Below are positions 24,775 to 33,172 of a stretch of 64,000 nt of DNA, piece by piece. Position 1 is the first letter of the stretch, and the number at the start of each line of letters is the position of its first letter. Source of the stretch: Ancylobacter mangrovi (GTDB taxonomy: Bacteria; Pseudomonadota; Alphaproteobacteria; Rhizobiales; Xanthobacteraceae); the NCBI RefSeq assembly GCF_024752355.1, contig NZ_JANTHZ010000009.1:151696-215695 (forward strand), given 5' to 3'. The translations under genes and the position numbers were made by a program. The notes beneath the pieces are model-generated. The model searched no databases and was not told the DNA's origin. It saw only the letters and a list, made by a program, of their open reading frames with translations.

Positions 24775-25458
24775 ATGCACTACACGTTCGATTTCGGCTG
24801 GCTGCTCGAATACTGGCCGGTCCTGCTCAAGGGAATCGGCATCACCGTCGAGCTGACGCTCGTCGGCGGCGTGCTCGGCGTCTCGCTCGGCGTCGCCTGC
24901 GCCTGGGCGCGGGCGCTCGGCCCGGGCTGGCTGCGCCCGATCGTGACCGCCTATGTCGAGATGATCCGCAACACGCCGTTCCTGATCCAGCTCTTCTTCA
25001 TCTTCTTCGGCCTGCCCGCGCTCGGCATCCGGATGAACGAGCTGGAGGCGGCCAACCTCGCCATGGTCATCAATCTCGGCGCCTATGGCTGCGAGATCAT
25101 CCGCGCCGGCATCCAGGCGACGCCCAAGGGCCAGTTCGAGGCCGGGGCGAGCCTCGGCATGAGCCGGATCCAGACCTTCTGGCACGTCATCCTGATCCCC
25201 GCCCTGCAGCGCATATGGCCCGCCCTCTCCTCGCAGATCGTCATCGTCATGCTGGGTTCGGCGGCGGTGTCGCAGATCGCGGCCGAGGACCTGACCTTCG
25301 CGGCGAACTTCATCCAGTCGCGCACCTTCCGCGCCTTCGAAGCCTATTTCGTCACCACGCTGATCTACCTCGCGCTGGCGGTGCTGCTGCGCCAGCTTCT
25401 GCGCGGTGTCGGCTGGACCATCTTCCCCCGGCGCGGCGCCGCGTCGCGGGCGCGGTGA
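24775..25458 (+). CDS. Polar amino acid ABC transporter permease (HisM/GlnP type), 227 aa
   Basis: One of two HisMQ-type permeases. It has the N-terminal helix GWLLEYWPVLLKGIGITVELTLVGGVLGVSLG, the motif VEMIRNTPFLIQLFFIFFGLP near residue 60, and the ATPase-contact loop EAGASLGMSRIQTFWHVILIPALQRIWPAL. Length matches. The pairing with a second permease 10 bp downstream implies a heterodimeric channel. An 79-bp gap with a GC-rich inverted-repeat-like stretch separates it from the binding protein, which often sets lower permease expression. Confidence 0.92.
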   Translation: MHYTFDFGWLLEYWPVLLKGIGITVELTLVGGVLGVSLGVACAWARALGPGWLRPIVTAYVEMIRNTPFLIQLFFIFFGLPALGIRMNELEAANLAMVINLGAYGCEIIRAGIQATPKGQFEAGASLGMSRIQTFWHVILIPALQRIWPALSSQIVIVMLGSAAVSQIAAEDLTFAANFIQSRTFRAFEAYFVTTLIYLALAVLLRQLLRGVGWTIFPRRGAASRAR

Positions 25459-25468
25459 GGAGGCCGTC

Positions 25469-26128
25469 ATGAGCGATTTCACCACCTGGGACATCCTGCG
25501 CAACCTGCTGCTCGCGGCGCGCTGGACGGTCGTGCTCTCCGTCGTCTCCTTCGTCGGCGGCGCCATCGTCGGCGCGCTGCTGCTGTTCATGCGCATCGGC
25601 AAGGGCCGCGCCGGCCCCGCCTTCGTGAAGGCCTATGTCGAGATCTTCCAGGGCACGCCGCTGCTGATGCAGCTCTTCCTCGCCTTCTTCGGGCTCGGCC
25701 TGTTCGGCATCGACGTGCCGGCCTGGCTGGCGGCGGGGGTGGCGCTGATCCTGTGGAGCGCCGCCTTCCTCACCGAGATCTGGCGCGGCTGCGTGGAAGC
25801 CATCGCCCGCGGCCAGTGGGAAGCCTCCTCCAGCCTCGGCATGGGGTACGTGCAGCAGATGCGCTACGTGATCCTGCCGCAGGCGCTGCGCATCGCCGTG
25901 CCGCCCACCGTCGGCTTCTCGGTGCAGGTGGTGAAGGGCACCGCGCTGACCTCGATCATCGGCTTCGTGGAGCTGTCCAAGGCTGGCACCATCGTCACCA
26001 ACGCGACCTTCGAGCCCTTCAAGGTCTACGGCATCGTCGCCCTCATCTATTTCTGCCTGTGCTGGCCCCTGTCCAAGTCGAGCCAGATCCTCGAGAGGAA
26101 GCTCAATGTCGCTCATCGAAATCACTGA
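25469..26128 (+). CDS. Polar amino acid ABC transporter permease (HisQ/GlnP type), 219 aa
   Basis: Partner permease. GAGGAGG lies 7 bases before the ATG at 25469, which decides the start over an upstream in-frame ATG inside the previous gene. Family motifs are VEIFQGTPLLMQLFLAFFGLGLFGI and EASSSLGMGYVQQMRYVILPQALRIAVPP. Its last 23 bases overlap the ATPase gene, so expression is coupled. Confidence 0.92.
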   Translation: MSDFTTWDILRNLLLAARWTVVLSVVSFVGGAIVGALLLFMRIGKGRAGPAFVKAYVEIFQGTPLLMQLFLAFFGLGLFGIDVPAWLAAGVALILWSAAFLTEIWRGCVEAIARGQWEASSSLGMGYVQQMRYVILPQALRIAVPPTVGFSVQVVKGTALTSIIGFVELSKAGTIVTNATFEPFKVYGIVALIYFCLCWPLSKSSQILERKLNVAHRNH

Positions 26129-26831
26129 AGTGAAGAAGCGCTTCGGCGACAACGAAGTGCTCAAGGGCATCAACATCGACGTGGAGCCGGGCGAGGTGAT
26201 CGCCATCATCGGCAAGTCCGGCTCAGGCAAGTCCACGCTGCTGCGCTGCATCAACGGGCTGGAGACGATCGACGACGGCTCCATCTCCGTCGCCGGCGCG
26301 CAGCTCCTGCCGGACGAGATCCACCTCAAAGCGCTGCGGCTCAAGGTCGGGATGATCTTCCAGCAGTTCAACCTGTTCCCGCACCTCACGGCGGGACGCA
26401 ACGTCATGCTCTCGCAGATGGTGGTGAAGAAGACGCCGCGCGGCGAGGCCGAGGCCATGGCGAAGAAGATGCTGGAGCGGGTCGGGCTCGGCCACAAGTT
26501 CGACGCCTATCCCGACGAGCTCTCCGGCGGCCAGCAGCAGCGCGTCGCCATCGCCCGCGCGCTCGCCATGCAGCCCATCGCGCTTCTCTGCGACGAGATC
26601 ACCTCGGCGCTTGACCCCGAACTGGTCAACGAGGTGCTCGCCGTGGTGAAGGAGCTCGCCTCGGAAGGCATGACGCTGCTGATGGTGACGCACGAGATGC
26701 GCTTCGCGCGCGACGTGTGCTCGCGCGTCGTCTTCATGCATCAGGGCCGGGTGCACGAGATCGGCCCGCCCGGCGAGGTGTTCGCCGAACCGCGGACCCC
26801 GGAGCTGAAGCAGTTCCTCGGCATGCTGTGA
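26106..26831 (+). CDS. Polar amino acid ABC transporter ATPase (GlnQ/HisP type), 241 aa
   Basis: Energises the HisMQ-type permeases. Walker A GKSGSGKST (about residue 38), Q-loop IFQQFNLFPHLTAGRNV, signature LSGGQQQRVAIARAL and Walker B LLCDEITSALDPE are intact, as is the switch His in VTHEM. The Walker B has ITSALD where most relatives have PTSALD. It overlaps the permease gene by 23 bp and ends the operon; glmS converges 39 bp downstream. Confidence 0.94.
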   Translation: MSLIEITEVKKRFGDNEVLKGINIDVEPGEVIAIIGKSGSGKSTLLRCINGLETIDDGSISVAGAQLLPDEIHLKALRLKVGMIFQQFNLFPHLTAGRNVMLSQMVVKKTPRGEAEAMAKKMLERVGLGHKFDAYPDELSGGQQQRVAIARALAMQPIALLCDEITSALDPELVNEVLAVVKELASEGMTLLMVTHEMRFARDVCSRVVFMHQGRVHEIGPPGEVFAEPRTPELKQFLGML

Positions 26832-26870
26832 CGAGCGGCCGGCGCTTGCCGACCGTCCCGCCCTCGCGCG

Positions 26871-28697
26871 CTATTCCACCGTGACCGACTTGGCGAGGTT
26901 GCGCGGCTGGTCGACGTCCGTGCCCATCTGCACCGCGGTGTGATAGGCGAGGAGCTGCACCGGGATCGCATAGACCAGCGGCGCGATGGCCGGGTCCATG
27001 TCCGGCAGAACCAGCGTCGCCTCGGTTTCGAGCGAGGCCTGCTCGGCGCCGGTCTTGTCAGTGATCAGCACGATGCGCCCGCCGCGCGCGGCGACCTCCT
27101 GCATGTTCGACATGGTCTTGTCGAACACGCTGTCATGCGGGGCGATGACCACCACCGGCATGTTCTCGTCGATCAGCGCGATCGGGCCGTGCTTGAGCTC
27201 GCCGGCAGCGTAGCCCTCGGCGTGGATGTAGGAAATCTCCTTCAGCTTCAGCGCGCCTTCCAGCGCCAGCGGATAGGAGGTGCCGCGCCCGAGATAGAGC
27301 ACGTCGCGCACGCGGGAGAAGCTGCGCGAAAGCGTCTCGGTCTCGGGGCCGAGCTTCAGCGCCTCGTTCATCAGGCGGGGAACCTCGACCAGCGCATGGA
27401 CCAGCGCCCTCTCGTCCTCGGCCGAAAGCACGCCGCGCGCACGCCCGGCCGCCACCGCGACCGCCGCCAGCGTCGCGAGCTGGCAGGTGAAGGCCTTGGT
27501 CGAGGCGACGCCGATCTCCGGGCCGGCCAGCGTCGGCATCACCACGTCCGCCTCGCGGGCGATGGTGGAGGTCGGCACGTTGACCACCGCCATCACGTGC
27601 TGGCCCTCGGCGCGCGCATAGCGCAGCGAGGCCAGCGTGTCGGCGGTCTCGCCGGACTGCGAGATCACCACCATCAGCCCGTTCTCGGGCAGCGGCGCCT
27701 CGCGGTAGCGGAATTCGGAAGCGACATCGATCTCCACCGGCAGGCGCGCATAGCGCTCGAACCAGTACTTGGCGATGATGCCGGCGTAATAGGCGGTGCC
27801 GCAGGCGGCGATGGAGACGCGCTCCAGCCGGGCGAAGTCGAACGGCAGGTCGGCGGGAAGCTGCACCGTCTCGTTGGCCATGTCGATGTAATGGGCCAGC
27901 GTATGGGCGACCACCTCGGGCTGCTCGTGCATCTCCTTGGCCATGAAGTGGCGGAAATTGCCCTTCTCGACCAGGAAGGCGGAGGCCGTGGTCTTCTGCG
28001 CGGGACGGGTGACTTCCTCGTTGGCGGCGTTGCGGATCACCGCGCCGTCGCGGGTCAGCACCGCCCAGTCGCCGTCGTCGAGATAGGCGATGGTGTCGGT
28101 GAAGGGCGCGAGCGCAATGGCGTCGGAGCCGAGATACATCTCGCCCTGGCCGTAGCCGACCGCGAGCGGGCTGCCCTTGCGGGCGCCGATCATCAGGTTG
28201 TCCTCGCCGTCGAACAGGAAGGCGAGCGCGAAGGCGCCCTTGAGCTGGGGCAGAGCGGCCGCCACCGCGTCCTGCGGGCTGCGCCCGCCGCGCAGCTCGC
28301 GCGAGACCAGATGCGCCACCACCTCGGTGTCGGTCTCGCTCTCGAAATTGGCGCCGTCCTCGAGGAGTTCGTCGCGCAGTTCGCGGAAATTCTCGATGAT
28401 GCCGTTGTGCACCACCGCCACCTGCGTCGTCGCATGGGGATGGGCGTTGGAGACGCTCGGCCGGCCATGGGTCGCCCAGCGCGTGTGGCCGATGCCGATC
28501 CGGCCGGCCGTCGGCGCCTCGCGCAGCGTCGCCTCCAGATTGCGCAGCTTGCCCTCGGCGCGCCGGCGCACCAGCCGCCCCTCTTCCAGCGTGGCGATGC
28601 CCGCCGAATCGTAGCCGCGGTATTCGAGCCGCCTGAGCGATTCGACCAGACGGTCCGCTACAGGGGCCACCCCGACGATGCCGATGATTCCACACAT
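26871..28697 (-). CDS. glmS: Glutamine-fructose-6-phosphate aminotransferase (isomerizing)
   Basis: Makes glucosamine-6-phosphate from fructose-6-phosphate and glutamine, the first step to UDP-GlcNAc. The N-terminal glutaminase begins MCGIIGIVG, with Cys2 as nucleophile after Met removal, and RRLEYRGYDSAGIA follows. Two SIS domains contain VISQSGETADTLASLRYA and VIAPHDSVFDKT, and the C-terminus LAKSVTVE is conserved. Length 608 aa is normal. It lies downstream of glmU on the same strand with a 107-bp gap, so both UDP-GlcNAc genes may be co-transcribed. Confidence 0.98.
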   Translation of the reverse strand: MCGIIGIVGVAPVADRLVESLRRLEYRGYDSAGIATLEEGRLVRRRAEGKLRNLEATLREAPTAGRIGIGHTRWATHGRPSVSNAHPHATTQVAVVHNGIIENFRELRDELLEDGANFESETDTEVVAHLVSRELRGGRSPQDAVAAALPQLKGAFALAFLFDGEDNLMIGARKGSPLAVGYGQGEMYLGSDAIALAPFTDTIAYLDDGDWAVLTRDGAVIRNAANEEVTRPAQKTTASAFLVEKGNFRHFMAKEMHEQPEVVAHTLAHYIDMANETVQLPADLPFDFARLERVSIAACGTAYYAGIIAKYWFERYARLPVEIDVASEFRYREAPLPENGLMVVISQSGETADTLASLRYARAEGQHVMAVVNVPTSTIAREADVVMPTLAGPEIGVASTKAFTCQLATLAAVAVAAGRARGVLSAEDERALVHALVEVPRLMNEALKLGPETETLSRSFSRVRDVLYLGRGTSYPLALEGALKLKEISYIHAEGYAAGELKHGPIALIDENMPVVVIAPHDSVFDKTMSNMQEVAARGGRIVLITDKTGAEQASLETEATLVLPDMDPAIAPLVYAIPVQLLAYHTAVQMGTDVDQPRNLAKSVTVE

Positions 28698-28804
28698 GAC
28701 AGGCCGATCTCCGTGCGCCGCACAATGTACGATTCAGCGTTTAACCGGCCGTCACCGCAATACCGAAATCAATTCGGATGTCGCTTCCTTTCGCGCCCGG
28801 CCGC

Positions 28805-30154
28805 CTACTTCTTCGGGAGTAGGCCGGCGGAAAGCCGCTCGCGCAGCCGCGCCGCGAGGCCCGGCTTGTTGACCTGCCGCGCCCGGGCGATGGCCAGCGC
28901 GTCAGGCGGCACGTCATCGGTGATGACCGATCCGGTGCCGATATAGGCGCGCTCGCCGACCGACACCGGGGCGACGAGCAGCGTGTTGGTGCCGATGAAG
29001 CTGTCGGCGCCGATCACCGTGCGGTGCTTGCGGAAGCCGTCGTAATTGCAGGTGATGGTACCCGCCCCGACATTGGTCCGCTCGCCGACGCTGGTGTCGC
29101 CGACATAGGACAGGTGGTTGACCTTGACCCCGGCGGAGAGCTCGGAGGCCTTGATCTCCACGAAGTTGCCGACATGCACGTCCTTGCCGAGGTCGGCGCC
29201 CGGGCGCAGCCGCGCGAACGGGCCGACGATGGCGCCCGGCCCGATACGCGCCCCCTCCATATGGGTGAAGGAGCGCACGGTCGCCCCGTCCTCGACCCGT
29301 ACGTTGAGGCCGAACACGACATGCGGCTCGATCAGCACGTCGCGCCCGACCTTGGTGTCGTAGGAGAAGAACACCGTCTCCGGCGCCACCAGCGTCGCCC
29401 CGCCGCCGAGCGCGGCCCGGCGCAGGCGGGTCTGCATCAGCGCCTCGGCCGCCGCGAGCTGCATGCGGCTGTTGACGCCCGCCACCTCGGCCACCGCCGC
29501 CTCGTGGAAGCCGGCGCGCCGGCCGAGCGTGCGGGCGATCTCCACCGCGTCGGTCAGGTAGAATTCGCCCTTGGCGTTGGCATTGCCGATGCGCCCGAAC
29601 AGGTCGAGCGCCAGCCGCCCGTCGAACGCCATCAGCCCCGCATTGCACAGCCCGATCGCCTTCTCCTCGGCGGTGGCGTCCTCTTCCTCGCGAATGGCGA
29701 ACAGCTCGCCCCCGCTGGTCAGCAGGCGCCCGTAGCCGGTCGGGTCCGCCGGGCGGAAGCCGAGCACCGCGACGCCGGCCCCGTCCGCCAGCGGCGTACG
29801 CAGCCCGGTCAGCGTCGCCGGGCGCACCAGCGGCGTGTCGCCATACATCACCACCACGTCGTCGAAGCCGCGCTCGATCGCCGCCCGCGCCGCCAGCACC
29901 GCGTCGGCCGTGCCGCGACGCTCGGCCTGCACGAACACCTCCGCCTCCGGTGCCGTGCGGCGTGCCTCGGCGGCGACGGCGTCGTGGCCGGGGCCGACCA
30001 CCACGGCGAGATGCGCCGCGCCCGCCTGCATCGCCGTGTCGAGCACGTGGGAAAGCATGGTGCGGCCGGCCAGCGCATGCAGCACCTTGGGCCGGTCCGA
30101 GCGCATCCGCGTCCCCTCGCCTGCCGCGAGAACGATCACTAGAAGGCTGCGCAT
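28805..30154 (-). CDS. glmU: Bifunctional GlcN-1-P acetyltransferase / GlcNAc-1-P uridyltransferase
   Basis: Last two steps to UDP-GlcNAc. The uridyltransferase domain begins [23 protein letters not shown], and the C-terminal left-handed beta-helix acetyltransferase has [25 protein letters not shown] and [13 protein letters not shown]. The ATG at 30154 puts the nucleotide-binding motif at the usual distance from the N-terminus; 39 more open codons upstream are not family-like. Length 449 aa is normal. A 7-bp inverted repeat (28803-28809 with 28818-28824) overlaps the stop codon but has no U-tract. Confidence 0.97.
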   Translation of the reverse strand: MRSLLVIVLAAGEGTRMRSDRPKVLHALAGRTMLSHVLDTAMQAGAAHLAVVVGPGHDAVAAEARRTAPEAEVFVQAERRGTADAVLAARAAIERGFDDVVVMYGDTPLVRPATLTGLRTPLADGAGVAVLGFRPADPTGYGRLLTSGGELFAIREEEDATAEEKAIGLCNAGLMAFDGRLALDLFGRIGNANAKGEFYLTDAVEIARTLGRRAGFHEAAVAEVAGVNSRMQLAAAEALMQTRLRRAALGGGATLVAPETVFFSYDTKVGRDVLIEPHVVFGLNVRVEDGATVRSFTHMEGARIGPGAIVGPFARLRPGADLGKDVHVGNFVEIKASELSAGVKVNHLSYVGDTSVGERTNVGAGTITCNYDGFRKHRTVIGADSFIGTNTLLVAPVSVGERAYIGTGSVITDDVPPDALAIARARQVNKPGLAARLRERLSAGLLPKK

Positions 30155-30245
30155 CGTGTTGTCTCTCCCCGAAATTGAGCGCCGCTGTTTAGCGCAGGCA
30201 ACCGTTCCCCGAAAGCACGCGTTGATCGCTGCGGCACGCCGTGCC

Positions 30246-30656
30246 ATGCAGAAGCGAGCGAGAAGGACCACCGCCTTGGCACGACGCAGCTTTCATCCCG
30301 GGTCCAAGACGACCCAGCTCATCATCCTGCTCGGCGGCTTCGCGCTGGGCTGGGCGATCTACATGCGCTACGCGCTGGTGGAGCAGTCCGCCGTCGGCCT
30401 CGCCTGCATCGGCGTGGAGACGAGCACCTGCCAGGCGCGCAGCCTGGTGATCGAGATGTTCGGCTATTCCGTGTTCGGGATCACCGCGATCGTCGCCGCG
30501 ATCATCCAGTTCATCCGCCCGAGCGTGGCCGTGTTCATCATCGGCGTCATGGCGTCGGCGGCGGGCGTGGTGCTCTACAACAACAACCTCGCCTCGCTCG
30601 CCGCCGGCCTGCTGCTCATTTCCTTGGCCCGGCCCTGGCGACGCGTGAAAGGGTGA
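30246..30656 (+). CDS. Small four-helix membrane protein of unknown function, 136 aa
   Basis: A basic N-terminus (about 20 residues) precedes four hydrophobic segments at roughly 23-42, 70-90, 93-108 and 113-127. Two Cys (CIGVETSTC) lie in the first loop, nine residues apart end to end, and could form a disulfide if the loop faces the periplasm. ATG at 30246 has a poor Shine-Dalgarno; a TTG at 30276 with AGAAGGA 9 bases upstream would give 126 aa and may be the true start. Its last 41 bp overlap the 3' end of the convergent GH17 gene. I do not recognise a named family. Confidence 0.6.
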   Translation: MQKRARRTTALARRSFHPGSKTTQLIILLGGFALGWAIYMRYALVEQSAVGLACIGVETSTCQARSLVIEMFGYSVFGITAIVAAIIQFIRPSVAVFIIGVMASAAGVVLYNNNLASLAAGLLLISLARPWRRVKG

Positions 30657-32238
30657 GCGCGAAGACGACCAGCAGCGCGCCTGTCCACAGCGCCTGCCAG
30701 TTGGCGAAGCCCTCGTTGAAGGCGATGTAGAGGCCGCTGCCGAGGAAGACGGCCGCCGCCATGCGCTCCGCCAGCCGCTTCTCGCCCCCGCGCAGCTTCG
30801 GCACCACCCGCGCATAGCAGAAGAACGCCATGATGATCGGCGTCAGCCCGGCGAACTGGAAGTCCTTGTAGCGCGGGTTGAAGACCAGGCCGAAGGCGAT
30901 CTGCACCGCCAGCACGATGGAGGCGGCGAGCAGCCAGGCGAGCCATTTCTCGAGCCCGGTGCTCTCCGGCGCCATGGCCGGGTTGAGCGCCAGCGAGACC
31001 GTCACCAGCCGCGCCTGCGCGCCGATGGCCAAGGCGCAGCTCAGCGGCACGATCGCCGCCAGCACCAGCAGGGCGATGCCGCGCGTCCAGCCGCCCCAGT
31101 CGAGGCTCTCGACCGGAATGGTCGCGATCAGCCGGCCGTACATCAGGCCCGCGAACAGCGCGATGCCCGCCACCATCCACCAGCGCCGGCTGCGCATGCG
31201 CCCCTCGCCCGCCCAGCGATGGGCCATGCCCGCCACCGCGAAGATCAGCGCCGCGAAGGCGACACCGACCGCGGACTGGCCGATCCAGTAGGGATGATCG
31301 GAGACCGGCTGGCCCCAGGTGAACTTGAAGTCGCGCGTATAGGCGTCGAGGAAGCCCCAGTGGCCGCCCACCGTGCCCTCCGAGGCGCGCTTCCACGGCT
31401 GGTCGAACGCTTCGATGACGTTGACCCGGTAGCCGCGCTCCTTGGCGAGGGCGAGGAGCTGCTGGACCACGTTGGCCTGGTTCGAGGGCGAAGGCAGCGC
31501 GCCCTCGCGCATGCGGCCCGCGCTCGGCCAGCCGGTCTCGCCGATCAGTATGTCCTTGCCCGGGAAGACCTCGCCGACATGCTCGCGTATGTCGGCGATG
31601 TGCTTCACCGCCTTGTCGGCCGCGACCGGAATGTCCTCCCAGAACGGCAGGATGTGCACGGTGACGAAGTCGACGGCGTTGGAGATCTCGCGGTTGCGCT
31701 CCCAGAATTCCCAGACGTCGGCATAGGTCACCTTGACCTCGGGCGGCACCTTTTCGCGGACCTCGCGGATGATGCCGGCCAGATCCGTCGCCGAGAGCTC
31801 GCCGCGCAGCAGCACCTCGTTGCCCACGACCACGGCTTTGACGACGTCCGGATTCTCCTGCGCCGCCTTGATGCCGGCGTCGATCTCGACCTGGTTCTTC
31901 TTCGGGTCTCGGCCGAGCCAGATGCCCTGCAGCACGGTCATGCCGTGCTTGCGGGCGAGTTCGGGCACCACGTGGAGCCCCATTTCGGTCGAATAGGTGC
32001 GCACGCACTGGGTGATCTTGGACAGGCGGGCGAAATCGTCGTCGATCTGTTCGGCCGGTACCACCAGCCCCTCGCTGAAGGGCGACTGGCCGGGCCGGAA
32101 CGGCGCGTAGGAGACGCAGGGCAGCTTCTCGCCGGCCGAAAGCGGAGACGGCGGCGCCGGCACCGGATGGCCGAGCCAGGCCCATACAGCCACGATCACC
32201 GCACAGACGGCAGCGGCGAGCGCAAGGGGAAGACGCAT
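30616..32238 (-). CDS. GH17-domain membrane protein, Bradyrhizobium NdvC-like beta-glucan synthesis protein, 540 aa
   Basis: A signal anchor (about residues 1-22) leads into a periplasmic GH17 (beta-1,3-glucanase/glucanosyltransferase) domain. Its acid/base E141 is in VVGNE and its nucleophile E234 in GETGWPSAG. About eight transmembrane helices follow from residue 320 onward. This layout and size (about 60 kDa) match Bradyrhizobium NdvC, needed for the beta-1,6 linkages of cyclic beta-(1,3)(1,6)-glucan. GGAGAG lies about 6 bases before the ATG at 32238 and fixes the start. It diverges from the small secreted protein and the GH17-GT2 synthase. Function is inferred from family and context. Confidence 0.78.
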   Translation of the reverse strand: MRLPLALAAAVCAVIVAVWAWLGHPVPAPPSPLSAGEKLPCVSYAPFRPGQSPFSEGLVVPAEQIDDDFARLSKITQCVRTYSTEMGLHVVPELARKHGMTVLQGIWLGRDPKKNQVEIDAGIKAAQENPDVVKAVVVGNEVLLRGELSATDLAGIIREVREKVPPEVKVTYADVWEFWERNREISNAVDFVTVHILPFWEDIPVAADKAVKHIADIREHVGEVFPGKDILIGETGWPSAGRMREGALPSPSNQANVVQQLLALAKERGYRVNVIEAFDQPWKRASEGTVGGHWGFLDAYTRDFKFTWGQPVSDHPYWIGQSAVGVAFAALIFAVAGMAHRWAGEGRMRSRRWWMVAGIALFAGLMYGRLIATIPVESLDWGGWTRGIALLVLAAIVPLSCALAIGAQARLVTVSLALNPAMAPESTGLEKWLAWLLAASIVLAVQIAFGLVFNPRYKDFQFAGLTPIIMAFFCYARVVPKLRGGEKRLAERMAAAVFLGSGLYIAFNEGFANWQALWTGALLVVFALTLSRVARAGPRK

Positions 32239-32495
32239 ACGGGAACTCTCCGGGAACAGCGGTGCCCTGTCGGGCGGCCATGTTGTCACATGCCGCAGTG
32301 CAAAGTGCTAGTCGACCAAAATGAGGGGCAGATAACGTCATCAGTGAGAAGCTGCGACGAAATGGGCGGTGGCGGTGCCCCGGGAAGCGTGCGCCGAAGC
32401 GCGCCGTCATGCTGACAAATTCAGAGGCTTCACCTAGTCTGTCCCAGCAAGAGCTTCACCCTTTGCCTTACCCCTCGCGCGTGACGTTTCCAATC

Positions 32496-32972
32496 ATGTT
32501 GAGCCCGCTCCGTACCTTCGCCGTCGTCGCACTCGGCGGCCTCGTCCTTGCAGCCGCGCCGGCCGCCATCGGCCATGCGCAAGGCTCCTCCTCGGAGCCC
32601 AAGCAGGCCGAGCAGAAGTCGCCCGAGGAACAGGCGAAGGAGGAGGCGCAGCGCCGCTCCATCGAGGAATATGCGGAGGCGGCAAAGCTTCCCGGCAATG
32701 CCGGCCTGCCCGAATGCGTGTGGAGCGGGCGGCGCATCACCATGCTGCTGTGGCGCGACGACATCGACACCGCCCGCCGGCACATGGACCTGTACGAGCG
32801 CTTCGGCTGCCCGACGGAACATCTGAAGATCGCGTTCCGCTGCCTGGTCCGGCAGGGCAACATCGACTCCAAGTCGCCCGAGCGCCTGTCGGAACGCGCG
32901 CATGCGTGCTGGGTGAACCCTGACGCGCCGGCTCCCCCGCCCCCCGCGCCTGCCGCTCCCGCAGCGCAATGA
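32496..32972 (+). CDS. Small secreted protein between the two GH17 genes (possible glucan-synthesis accessory), 158 aa
   Basis: The ATG at 32496 gives a classic signal peptide (MLSPLRTFAVVALGGLVLAAAPA, cut near HAQ). The mature part starts with an acidic Lys/Glu/Gln-rich stretch (about residues 30-62). A compact domain with four Cys follows (PECVWSGRRITMLLWRDDIDTARRHMDLYERFGCP, then FRCLVRQG and HACW), and then a Pro/Ala tail. The frame is open upstream to 32409 but a start there would bury the signal peptide. In Bradyrhizobium a third gene, ndvD, sits between ndvB and ndvC; this gene has that position, but sequence identity cannot be judged here. Confidence 0.68.
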   Translation: MLSPLRTFAVVALGGLVLAAAPAAIGHAQGSSSEPKQAEQKSPEEQAKEEAQRRSIEEYAEAAKLPGNAGLPECVWSGRRITMLLWRDDIDTARRHMDLYERFGCPTEHLKIAFRCLVRQGNIDSKSPERLSERAHACWVNPDAPAPPPPAPAAPAAQ

Positions 32973-33172
32973 AATCATGTCGCGGCCCACGCTGCGACAT
33001 GCCCGCGCCACAGACCGGAACAAATATCCGCTTCAAGACGTTACGGAGGCGCAGGTGCCCCGTCCGGCGGCGCCCTCATGCCATGTGCGACACCTGCAAG
33101 TTCGTGCTGCAACTGCGTTAAATTTGGACTATACATCACCCGTTACCTCACTCCTATTTGTGGGTTGTGCTC

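Noticed and set aside
28698..28804. glmS ribozyme in front of glmS
   Set aside because: glmS is on the minus strand, so its leader is the 107-bp glmU-glmS gap at 28698-28804; no ribozyme core was recognised there, and this ribozyme is known from Gram-positive bacteria.
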